64,000 nucleotides of DNA from assembly GCF_014656215.1 (NCBI RefSeq), contig NZ_BNBZ01000014.1, forward strand, positions 62,001-126,000, written 5' to 3'. The position numbers and the translations under genes were made by a program. Positions 40,737 through 47,519 of this stretch are shown piece by piece. Below the pieces are notes generated by a model, which was given only the letters and a program-made list of their open reading frames with translations, was not told where the DNA came from and did no database searches. The stretch comes from Streptomyces zaomyceticus. Lineage in GTDB: Bacteria > Actinomycetota > Actinomycetes > Streptomycetales > Streptomycetaceae. Position 1 is the first letter of the stretch. Each line of letters opens with the position of its first letter.

Positions 40737-40825
40737 GGGCGAGGACCCTAGGAACCGGGCCTGTCAGGGACGTGGGAGCGGGCTGTGGGTTCCTGTGTAC
40801 GTGTACCCGTGCGAGCGCGTGTACG

Positions 40826-41035
40826 TCAGCTGCCGACGGCGTACGAGACGAAGCCGGCCCAGGCGGCCGGCGTCAGCGCGAGCTGGGGACCGCCCAGGTT
40901 CTTGGAGTCGCGGACGTGGACGGTGGCGGGGGTGGGGGCGATCTCGATGCAGGAGTCACCCTCGCTGCCGCTGCTGTAGCTGCTCTTGAACCACGCCAGA
41001 TCGGAGGAGTCCCCGGCCGAGGTGTTGCGGATCAT
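40826..41035 (-). CDS. DUF397 domain protein, 69 aa
   Basis: Compact DUF397 domain: LAWFKSSYSSGSEGDSCIEIAPTPATVHVRDSKNLGGPQLALTPAAWAGFVSYA. DUF397 proteins are paired with DUF5753/XRE regulators in Streptomyces (the Scr1/Scr2 and WhiJ/BldB-like arrangements) and are thought to modulate them. It overlaps the XRE gene by four bases (ATGA), as usual for the pair. Confidence 0.92.
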   Translation of the reverse strand: MIRNTSAGDSSDLAWFKSSYSSGSEGDSCIEIAPTPATVHVRDSKNLGGPQLALTPAAWAGFVSYAVGS

Positions 41036-41907
41036 GTCTCTCCCAGCAGTTGCTCGATGAGGGCCGACGACTCACGGGGAGTGAGAGCCTGAGCCCGGAT
41101 GATGCCATACCGCAACTCCAGGATATGGAGCTGCTTCCGCTCGGTCACGGGCCGACCGTTGGCCACCACCGGCGAGCGCCCGACCACCGTTCCGTCATCG
41201 AACTTCAGCACCTCGATCCCACCATCCACTCCGGCGTGCTCCTCACGGTCCATAGGCATGACCTGAAGCTCGACGTTCCGCATCCGCCCGACCTCCAGCA
41301 GGCGTTCCAATTGGGGGCGCCGCAGGCTTCGCCCGCCCAGCGGACGACGAAGCGTCCACTCCTCCAGTACGAAACTGATCTCAGGCGCGGGATCGCGCAG
41401 GAAGATGGACTGCCGGGCCACCCGCCCGGCCGCCATCCGCTCCACCTCGTCCTGCGTATACGCCGGACGTCGCATGAGCAGCAGCCCGCGCGCGTACTCC
41501 GGCGTCTGCAGCAGGCCATGGATGTTGAGCGGGTCGTACAGCTGGATCTCGACCGCCTTCGCCTCCATCTTCGCCAACGCCCGAACCTTCTTCGGGTACC
41601 GGACCTTGGCCACGTCCTCCTTCATGGCGGAGAGCAGCCCGCCCGCCCCCAGCACCTCGTCCGCCTTGTCCAGGAACTCGGGGCGCGGGATCCTCTTCCC
41701 GCTCTCGATCTTGTAGATGAGGTCCTCGCCGTAACCGGTGGCGGCACCGAGCTCGGCGGCCCGCATGCCCACCGCCTCCCGCCGGAGCCTCAACTGCCGC
41801 CCCACGGTGGCGACCACGGCCACACCCCAGTCGTCGTCCGGGTCGACCTCCCACCCCGGCTCGTCCGCCTCGGTCTTGAGCCGCTGCGCCCCACCGTCCA
41901 CCGACAT
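41032..41907 (-). CDS. XRE-family regulator with DUF5753 (Scr1/WhiJ-like)
   Basis: 291 aa. Helix-turn-helix at about residues 35-90 (VGRQLRLRREAVGMRAAELGAATGYGEDLIYKIESGKRIPRPEFLDKADEVLG). A DUF5753 sensor domain fills the rest (EIQLYDPLNIHGLLQTPEYARGLLLM, RVARQSIFLRDPAPEISFVLEEWTLRRPLGG). These regulators control development or antibiotic genes and act with the DUF397 partner encoded just downstream. It diverges from an ATPase gene with three direct CCGGACAG repeats in between. Confidence 0.93.
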   Translation of the reverse strand: MSVDGGAQRLKTEADEPGWEVDPDDDWGVAVVATVGRQLRLRREAVGMRAAELGAATGYGEDLIYKIESGKRIPRPEFLDKADEVLGAGGLLSAMKEDVAKVRYPKKVRALAKMEAKAVEIQLYDPLNIHGLLQTPEYARGLLLMRRPAYTQDEVERMAAGRVARQSIFLRDPAPEISFVLEEWTLRRPLGGRSLRRPQLERLLEVGRMRNVELQVMPMDREEHAGVDGGIEVLKFDDGTVVGRSPVVANGRPVTERKQLHILELRYGIIRAQALTPRESSALIEQLLGET

Positions 41908-41964
41908 GCCGCACCCTTCCGTCGCCCCGCTTCATGGTGCGACGCCCCTACCCGTCGCAGGGGT

Positions 41965-42002
41965 CCGGACAGGCCGGACAGCAGTGGACAAGCTCCGGAC
42001 AG
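41965..42002. repeat. Three direct repeats of CCGGACAG in the divergent promoter region
   Basis: Exact copies at 41965-41972, 41974-41981 and 41995-42002; a partial match (TGGACA) lies between the last two. Start-to-start spacing is 9 and 21 bases. They sit midway between the XRE and ATPase genes and are a candidate operator. Confidence 0.6.
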
Positions 42003-42063
42003 TCACCCTACGCATCGTCATCGTCACTGTTCACGGTAGCCAGCGGCGGCCACGCTCGGTGAC

Positions 42064-42495
42064 GTGAATCAGAAGAGCACCACCCAAGTACCGGTACCAG
42101 CGCACGACTTCGGGGTACTGCTGTCGCCTACGGCACGCGGGGCCCGGCTCGCACGGCTGCTCGCCGTCGAGTGGCTGCGGTCGCGGGAGCTCCCGTACGG
42201 CGTGGCGGAGGCGGCGGCGCAGATCGTCGCGGAGCTCGCGGCGAACGCGGCGACGCACGGCCGGGTGGGCGGCCGGAACTTCCGTCTGGCGCTGCGGATT
42301 TCGCCGAAGGTGCTTCGGATCGAGGTGACGGACACCCGGGGTGAGCGACTGCCCCGAGCCCAACCGGCCTCGCCGACGGGCGACTCGGGGCGGGGGCTGC
42401 TCCTGATCGAGGCGCTGGCCGACCGGTGGGGCGTCGAGCTCGGTCCGGTACCCGGGAAGACCGTATGGGCCGAACTCGCTCTCTCACGCCTCTGA
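42064..42495 (+). CDS. RsbW-like ATP-binding protein (HATPase)
   Basis: 143 aa GHKL ATPase: N-box AAQIVAELAANAATHG near residue 58, G1 VLRIEVTDTRGERLP, G2 DSGRGLLLIEALADRWGV. This is the anti-sigma-factor-type single-domain kinase fold that Streptomyces often places next to DUF397/XRE pairs. It may phosphorylate or bind an anti-sigma antagonist, or act only with the neighbouring regulator. The GTG start at 42064 has no strong Shine-Dalgarno. An 11-bp hairpin follows the stop. Confidence 0.9.
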   Translation: MNQKSTTQVPVPAHDFGVLLSPTARGARLARLLAVEWLRSRELPYGVAEAAAQIVAELAANAATHGRVGGRNFRLALRISPKVLRIEVTDTRGERLPRAQPASPTGDSGRGLLLIEALADRWGVELGPVPGKTVWAELALSRL

Positions 42496-42514
42496 CCTGC
42501 GAAAACGACGCACG

Positions 42515-42544
42515 CACCGGAACCCGGAAACGCGGGTTCCGGTG
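42515..42544 (+). terminator. Terminator hairpin after the ATPase gene
   Basis: CACCGGAACCC pairs with GGGTTCCGGTG (11 bp, 8-base loop), followed by a GC-rich then T-containing tail. Confidence 0.75.
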
Positions 42545-42625
42545 GGTCGGGCGGTCTTTCCAAGGAACGACGAGAGAGAAAGAAACCTCTCCAAACCCCA
42601 CCCTTTCCCGCCCCGGGGCACAGAC

Positions 42626-42709
42626 TCACTCATGCGAGTGAAAGACACCAACTCGGTTGGAGTCGGGACGGGTTACCTGCAATACGCTCAGCCCGATCGG
42701 CATATGCCG
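42626..42709. promoter_or_regulatory. Two palindromes upstream of the HTH gene
   Basis: TCACTC-ATGC-GAGTGA (42626-42641, perfect 6-bp arms) and CGGCATATGCCG (42698-42709, perfect 12-bp dyad). Both lie in the 243-base region before the HTH gene and are candidate operators. Confidence 0.5.
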
Positions 42710-42723
42710 CCAGACATGAGTCA

Positions 42724-42758
42724 GCCCTCGCCGGGACTGCAATCCCAAAGGCGAGGGC
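42724..42758 (+). promoter_or_regulatory. Structured leader hairpin of the HTH gene
   Basis: GCCCTCGCC pairs with GGCGAGGGC (9 bp), and inside it GGGA pairs with TCCC around CTGCAA. The hairpin ends 29 bases before the start codon at 42788 and ahead of a GGAG motif. It could be an attenuator-like or translation-controlling element. Confidence 0.5.
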
Positions 42759-42787
42759 CTGACCACAAGGAAGTTCGGAGCTTCCCG

Positions 42788-43636
42788 ATGGGTAGTCACG
42801 ACACTAGCGCGCACTCCACCGCCTCGTCCCGTAAGGGCGCGGAAAACCACCCTCGCTCGCGCACCCGTGTCGCCGGAGTCGTTCACGACAACGTCCGGCA
42901 CACGACGCGGTTCACGGTGGTCGGCAACCACCTCACGCAGCACGCCTCGCTGTCGCTGCTGGCCATCGGCCTCGCCGTGCACATCCAGTCGCTGCCCGCG
43001 GGGGCTCCCGTCGACATCAAGACCCTCGCCGCCCGGTTCCCCGAGGGGACCGTGCGGATCGCCGCGGGGCTGCGCGAGCTGGAGGTGCACGGCTACCTGC
43101 GCCGTACGCGGGAGCGCACGGGGAACGGGCGGGTGGTGACGCGTACGGTCTCGTGCAACCAGCCGGGCAGGAGCGGGGGCGAGGAGGGCCCGGCGGAGCC
43201 GGAGTCCAGGCCGCCGGCCCGCCGCGCGGAGCCGCGCCGACGGGCCCTGCCCGCCGTGCCGCAGCCCGCGTACCCGGCGCCGGACGTTCTCGCCACGGCC
43301 CTCGACGTCCTCTCCGGCCTGCGCCGCGAGGACCCCCGCCTGCACCTCTCCGCCGCCGACGCCGAACACCTCGCGCCGGGCGTCGCGACCTGGCTGGAGC
43401 GCGAGCTCACGCCCGCCGAGGTCCGCCGCGTCCTCACCTTCGACCTGCCCGGCGAGCCCCTGCGTCGCCCGGCCGCCCTCCTGGCCCACCGCCTGAACGC
43501 CCAGCTCCCCCCGCTGCCGCCCTTCCGCACCCCGAACGAGACCCCGGCCGTCCGCCACCCCCTCCAGAACTGCGAAACCTGCGACCACGCCTACCGCGCC
43601 CCCCACCCGGGCACCTGCGACTCCTGCACGCCGTGA
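42788..43636 (+). CDS. Helix-turn-helix domain protein, 282 aa
   Basis: Basic, flexible N-terminus (about 40 residues). A winged-helix-like domain follows at about 45-125: RFTVVGNHLTQHASLSLLAIGLAVHIQSLPAGAPVDIKTLAARFPEGTVRIAAGLRELEVHGYLRRTRERTGNGRVVTRT. Then a Pro/Arg-rich linker, a second helical domain, and a C-terminal four-Cys knuckle (NCETCDHAYRAPHPGTCDSC) that may bind zinc. Many paralogues exist in Streptomyces near DUF397/XRE loci; function unknown. The start at 42788 follows GGAG at about nine bases. The open frame reaches ATG 42632, but that would translate through the palindromes and hairpin. Confidence 0.82.
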   Translation: MGSHDTSAHSTASSRKGAENHPRSRTRVAGVVHDNVRHTTRFTVVGNHLTQHASLSLLAIGLAVHIQSLPAGAPVDIKTLAARFPEGTVRIAAGLRELEVHGYLRRTRERTGNGRVVTRTVSCNQPGRSGGEEGPAEPESRPPARRAEPRRRALPAVPQPAYPAPDVLATALDVLSGLRREDPRLHLSAADAEHLAPGVATWLERELTPAEVRRVLTFDLPGEPLRRPAALLAHRLNAQLPPLPPFRTPNETPAVRHPLQNCETCDHAYRAPHPGTCDSCTP

Positions 43637-43701
43637 CGTGACGAAATCGAGCCTTAGTTCGTTGCCCGTGCGAATGGGGATGGGGATGGGGAGCATAGTG
43701 A

Positions 43702-43977
43702 CGCGTCGCAAATGAAGTCCGCAGCGCAATTGAGCTACTGGGCGATCTCAGACGACGAGCGCTGGAGGAGGCGGGTGGCGAGGTACCCGAAAGTGCGCCA
43801 GACCCCGAGAGGGCGATTGTCGCCGTGACAGGAGGCTTCATTGAGCCCACAGTCGGGGTCCCCCACTCGGATCCTGCCGCGACGGATCGCCTGGACGCCC
43901 TCTGGCACGAGAAGGGCCCGAAACGTCGTGACTGGCCCTCGGCGGAACCGTCCTGGATCGCGGTACACCTGAAGTAG
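43702..43977 (+). pseudogene. 5'-truncated or start-less gene, 91 codons
   Basis: A frame with clear protein-like sequence (NEVRSAIELLGDLRRRALEEAGG, AIVAVTGGFIEPTVGVPH, DRLDALWHEKGPKRRDWP, SWIAVHLK) ends at TAG 43975-43977. It begins directly after TAG TGA stops at 43696-43701, with no ATG, GTG or TTG at its head. A short frame starting ATGGGGATGGGG at 43676 reads MGMGMGSIVTRRK and stops at the same place in another phase, as if one base were lost or gained near 43705. Most likely a decayed or frameshifted gene. I do not recognise the family. Confidence 0.6.
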
Positions 43978-44004
43978 CGCCCCACAGGGAGATCAGGAGT
44001 TCAT

Positions 44005-44826
44005 ATGCCGCCCAAGCTCGCCGGCACCCTCGAAGCACTGGGAGCCGAAAGCAGCCCGGAGATGTTCGACGAGTTCGTTCGAACCATCGGTGGGTCCTTG
44101 AGCGACCTGGTCAGGATTCGCCGCGACGCGGAGGGACGGATCGACCTGTCGGAGGCGACCGTTCCGGAGCTTCGTGCCGCGCTGGAGGATCGTCTCCCGG
44201 GCGCCGGTACGACCGTGCTGGTCGCCTGGCCGGCGGACCGAGTTGCCGCGAGACTCCACGTAGCACTGCTGCTTCAGTCGATCGACGACCTCTGGTATCC
44301 CGCAATGGACGACCTCGTCGTCATCGCTGACGAACCCGAGGTCACAGTCATGGTTCTGGATCACGAAGAGCAGCTCACCTGCACACGGATTCGGACTTCT
44401 CCGAAGTGGTACAAGAGGCTGGAAGCCAGTGGGCTCACGGTGCTCGATCGCGAGGTTCCCGACGGCTTCCCCGACGTCATGTCCGCGATTTACGCGGTCA
44501 ATGGCCTCGAGGTCGAACCCGCGGTCAGCGTCAGTGATTCCCTGCCCGACGCCCCCACCCAGGTGGATCGCGCATGGGCTGCCCAGGCCGCCGCCCACGA
44601 ACTCATCGGAGACGACGGCGCCTTCTACATTCTCGCGCCGGACGCACGCGGGCACGAAGTGGGCTGGATTCACGTACGGGACTCCATCGGAAGCGAACTC
44701 CCGTCCCGCATTCGCGTTGGCACAGGAAACGCCGAGTTTCTGACGGTGTCGGAGAGCGGCCGCGTCATGTGCGCGGTCTCCACGGAAGAATCGGATACGT
44801 GGATCGTCGTCCACCGATTCTCCTGA
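44005..44826 (+). CDS. Hypothetical protein, 273 aa
   Basis: Cytosolic mixed alpha/beta protein: LAGTLEALGAESSPEMFDEFVRTIGGSLSDLVRIRRDAEGRIDLSEA at the start, VLDHEEQLTCTRIRTSPKWYKRLEA in the middle, and GSELPSRIRVGTGNAEFLTVSESGRVMCAVSTEESDTWIVVHRFS at the end. I cannot assign a family. GC at third positions is visibly lower than in neighbouring genes, suggesting transfer. AGGAG lies six bases before the ATG. It follows the truncated gene by 27 bases, so both may once have formed an operon. Confidence 0.75.
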   Translation: MPPKLAGTLEALGAESSPEMFDEFVRTIGGSLSDLVRIRRDAEGRIDLSEATVPELRAALEDRLPGAGTTVLVAWPADRVAARLHVALLLQSIDDLWYPAMDDLVVIADEPEVTVMVLDHEEQLTCTRIRTSPKWYKRLEASGLTVLDREVPDGFPDVMSAIYAVNGLEVEPAVSVSDSLPDAPTQVDRAWAAQAAAHELIGDDGAFYILAPDARGHEVGWIHVRDSIGSELPSRIRVGTGNAEFLTVSESGRVMCAVSTEESDTWIVVHRFS

Positions 44827-44911
44827 CCGGCCCGCGCCGACGTCTTGGTTCTTGAGCATCCCGTGGCCTCCCAAGCACCCCGATCGAGATCGACGAACTG
44901 GAGAACCGGCT

Positions 44912-45433
44912 GTGACCGGCGCCGAATTCCTCGCCTCATTCATCGCCACCGGAGAGCTGCACGGCCTCCGCATCGGGGCGGCGCTCAACGAGGTCGACCG
45001 GGCGTTCCGTCATCCCTTCGTCGATGTCGTCGGAGAGGAGAGGGAGTGGCTGCGGCGGGACTACGGGGTCGTCGAGTTCGCCTTCGACCCGGAGCCGGAG
45101 CCGGAGCCGGAGCCGGAGTGGATCATGGCCTCCGCGTCGATCCAGTTGCACCGCCCCGCGGCGGACGACGGCCTGGCTCGGTCCTGGGCACGGAGCACGG
45201 GCGTCGAGTTTCCCCGGTACACCTCCTGGGAGGAGTTGCGCGACGAGCTCTGCCGCACACACGGTGTCCCGGAGCTGGAAGTCACCGACCAGGGCGGGTT
45301 CCTCCAGTACCGGGCCGTGTCCTCGAACGTATCCGTCCTCGTCGTGGACGGTGAGGACGAGGAGCGCGGTCACCGCGCCGGTGACGGCGACGAGTGGGGT
45401 CTCGATCTGTGGGCGCCGTTCCGGGCGGGCTGA
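44912..45433 (+). CDS. Hypothetical protein, 173 aa, with Pro-Glu repeat
   Basis: GTG start with GGAG about nine bases upstream; the frame is open to a TTG at 44852 that lacks a site. N-terminal helices (GAEFLASFIATGELHGLRIGAALNEVDRAFRHPF) are followed by an exact PEPEPEPEPE run from a tandem CCGGAG repeat. A second domain contains EFPRYTSWEELRDELCRTHGVPELEVTDQGGFLQYRAVSSNVSVLVVDGEDE. Not recognised. The small size, acidic pI and position beside other unknown genes would fit an immunity or accessory protein, but that is only a guess. Confidence 0.72.
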   Translation: MTGAEFLASFIATGELHGLRIGAALNEVDRAFRHPFVDVVGEEREWLRRDYGVVEFAFDPEPEPEPEPEWIMASASIQLHRPAADDGLARSWARSTGVEFPRYTSWEELRDELCRTHGVPELEVTDQGGFLQYRAVSSNVSVLVVDGEDEERGHRAGDGDEWGLDLWAPFRAG

Positions 45434-45448
45434 CGAGCCGGCGAAAAG

Positions 45449-45489
45449 CTGAAGGGCCCGGAACCGTCGTACGGTTCCGGGCCCTTCAG
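45449..45489. terminator. Strong bidirectional terminator hairpin
   Basis: Perfect 18-bp stem (45449-45466 with 45472-45489) and 5-base loop, between the convergent hypothetical gene and aspS. Confidence 0.88.
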
Positions 45490-45505
45490 TGCTCAAGGCG
45501 AGTGA

Positions 45506-47332
45506 CTACCGCGCCGCGTCCGGGTGCACCGCGTCCGTCACCGGGCGGTCCTCGGACGGCTTCGGGGCGGCCTTCTCGACCGGCTTGCGGAGCTGGATGT
45601 TCAGCTCGCGCAGGCGGGACTCGTCCAGCTCCGTCGGGGCGCCCATCAGGAGGTCCTGGGCGTTGCCGTTGAGCGGGAAGGCGATGGTCTCGCGGATGTT
45701 CGGCTCGTCGGCCAGGAGCATCACGATGCGGTCCACGCCCGGGGCGATGCCGCCGTGCGGCGGGGCGCCGTACTCGAAGGCGCGGAGCATGCCCGCGAAC
45801 TCGTGCTCGACCGTCTCACGGGAGTAGCCCGCGATCTCGAAGGCCTTGAACATGATCTCGGGCTCGTGGTTCCGGATGGCGCCGGAGGAGAGCTCGATGC
45901 CGTTGCAGACGATGTCGTACTGCCAGCCGAGGACGTCCAGCGGGTCCTGGGTCTCCAGGGCCTCCAGGCCGCCCTGCGGCATCGAGAACGGGTTGTGCGA
46001 GAAGTCGATCTTGCCGGTCTCCTCGTCCCGCTCGTACATCGGGAAGTCCACGATCCACGCGAAGCGGAAGACGTTCTCCTCGAACTGGCCGGCGCGCTTG
46101 GCGGCCTCGACCCGGACCGGGCCCATGATCTTGGAGACCTCGTCGAACTCGCCCGCGCCGAAGAAGATCGCGTGGCCGGGCTCCAGGCCGAGGCGCTCGG
46201 TGAGGACCTTGACGTTCTCCTCGGTGAGGAACTTGGCGATCGGGCCGGTGAGGGCGTTGCCCTCGCCGACGCGGACCCAGGCCAGGCCCTTCGCGCCGAG
46301 GGAGACCGCGAAGTCGCCGAGCTGGTCGAAGAACTTGCGCGGCTGGTCACCGGTGTTCGGGACGGCGAGCGCGCGGACGTGCTTGCCGGCGAACGCCTTG
46401 AACTCGGACGCCTCGAAGACGTCGGAGATGTCGACGAGCTCCAGCGCGGTGCGCAGGTCGGGCTTGTCGTTGCCGTACTTGAGCATCGACTCGCGGAAGG
46501 GGATCCGCGGGAACGGCGAGGTGACGTGGCGGCCGCCGCCGAACTCCTCGAAGAGCTCGGTCATGAGCTTCTCGATCGGCTGGAAGACGTCCTCCTGCTC
46601 GACGAAGCTCATCTCGACGTCGAGCTGGTAGAACTCGCCCGGCGAGCGGTCGGCGCGGGCGTCCTCGTCGCGGAAGCAGGGCGCGATCTGGAAGTAGCGG
46701 TCGAAGCCGGAGATCATCAGCAGCTGCTTGAACTGCTGGGGCGCCTGCGGCAGCGCGTAGAACTTGCCCGGGTTCAGACGGGACGGGACGACGAAGTCGC
46801 GGGCGCCCTCGGGGGAGGTCGCGGCGAGGATCGGGGTCGCCATCTCGTTGAAGCCGAGGGCCACCATCTTGGAGCGGATGGCGGCGATGACGGCGGAGCG
46901 CAGCATGATGTTGCGGTGCATGCGCTCGCGGCGCAGGTCGAGGAAGCGGTACTCCAGGCGCCGCTCCTCGTTCACGCCGTCGTCGGCGTTGATGGTGAAG
47001 GGGATCTGCTTCGCGGCACCCAGGACCTCGACCGTGGCGGCCTCGATCTCGATCTCGCCGGTGGCGAGCTCCGGGTTGACGTTGTCCGCGCCACGCGAGA
47101 CGACCTTGCCGTCGACGCGGACGACGGTCTCCTTCGTCAGCTTGTCGAGGACCTCGGCGGCGGCGGTGCCGGGCCGGGCGACGAGCTGCGTGATGCCGTA
47201 GTGGTCGCGCAGATCGATGAAGAGGATGCCACCCAGGTCGCGCCGATTGTGCAGCCAGCCGCTCAGCCGGACGTCGGTGCCGACGTCAGAGGCGCGGAGC
47301 TCGCCGCAGGTGTGGGACCTGTACCGATGCAT
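45506..47332 (-). CDS. aspS: Aspartate-tRNA ligase
   Basis: 608 aa bacterial-type class IIb synthetase. Anticodon-binding OB fold at residues 1-105 (HTCGELRASDVGTDVRLSGWLHNRRDLGGILFIDLRDHYG). Catalytic core with motif 2 QIAPCFRDEDARADRSPGEFYQLDVEMSF near 220. Bacterial GAD insertion at about 290-420, and motif 3 GGIAPGVDRIVMLLADEPNIRETIAFP near 535. It charges tRNA-Asp. Whether it is discriminating cannot be judged by eye. No T-box leader is visible. It diverges from the SpoIIE-type gene and ends at a strong shared hairpin. Confidence 0.97.
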   Translation of the reverse strand: MHRYRSHTCGELRASDVGTDVRLSGWLHNRRDLGGILFIDLRDHYGITQLVARPGTAAAEVLDKLTKETVVRVDGKVVSRGADNVNPELATGEIEIEAATVEVLGAAKQIPFTINADDGVNEERRLEYRFLDLRRERMHRNIMLRSAVIAAIRSKMVALGFNEMATPILAATSPEGARDFVVPSRLNPGKFYALPQAPQQFKQLLMISGFDRYFQIAPCFRDEDARADRSPGEFYQLDVEMSFVEQEDVFQPIEKLMTELFEEFGGGRHVTSPFPRIPFRESMLKYGNDKPDLRTALELVDISDVFEASEFKAFAGKHVRALAVPNTGDQPRKFFDQLGDFAVSLGAKGLAWVRVGEGNALTGPIAKFLTEENVKVLTERLGLEPGHAIFFGAGEFDEVSKIMGPVRVEAAKRAGQFEENVFRFAWIVDFPMYERDEETGKIDFSHNPFSMPQGGLEALETQDPLDVLGWQYDIVCNGIELSSGAIRNHEPEIMFKAFEIAGYSRETVEHEFAGMLRAFEYGAPPHGGIAPGVDRIVMLLADEPNIRETIAFPLNGNAQDLLMGAPTELDESRLRELNIQLRKPVEKAAPKPSEDRPVTDAVHPDAAR

Positions 47333-47471
47333 CGTCGTTCATCCAGTCTTCGGGATCTTGGGGTAGGTCGCCGCGGCCCGTACACGCGGAACTCCCGGAA
47401 CGGAGTCACGCACGTCACAGAGAACGCGGGCAGACCCACCCAGCGTACCGGCCGGGCCAAGATCGCTTTTC

Positions 47472-47506
47472 GAATACTCTCGGATGCGACCTGGTGTCCG
47501 ATATTC
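47472..47506. promoter_or_regulatory. Inverted repeat upstream of the SpoIIE-type gene
   Basis: GAATACTCTCGGA (47472-47484) and TCCGATATTC (47497-47506) pair apart from a 3-base bulge, across a 12-base loop. It ends 13 bases before the ATG at 47520, where the promoter or leader must be. Possible operator. Confidence 0.4.
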
Positions 47507-47519
47507 ATAAAGTGGGGCA

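Noticed and set aside
42626..42641. BldD site at TCACTCATGCGAGTGA
   Set aside because: The TCAC...GTGA halves fit BldD, but the spacing is 8 rather than the 5 bases of the BldD consensus.
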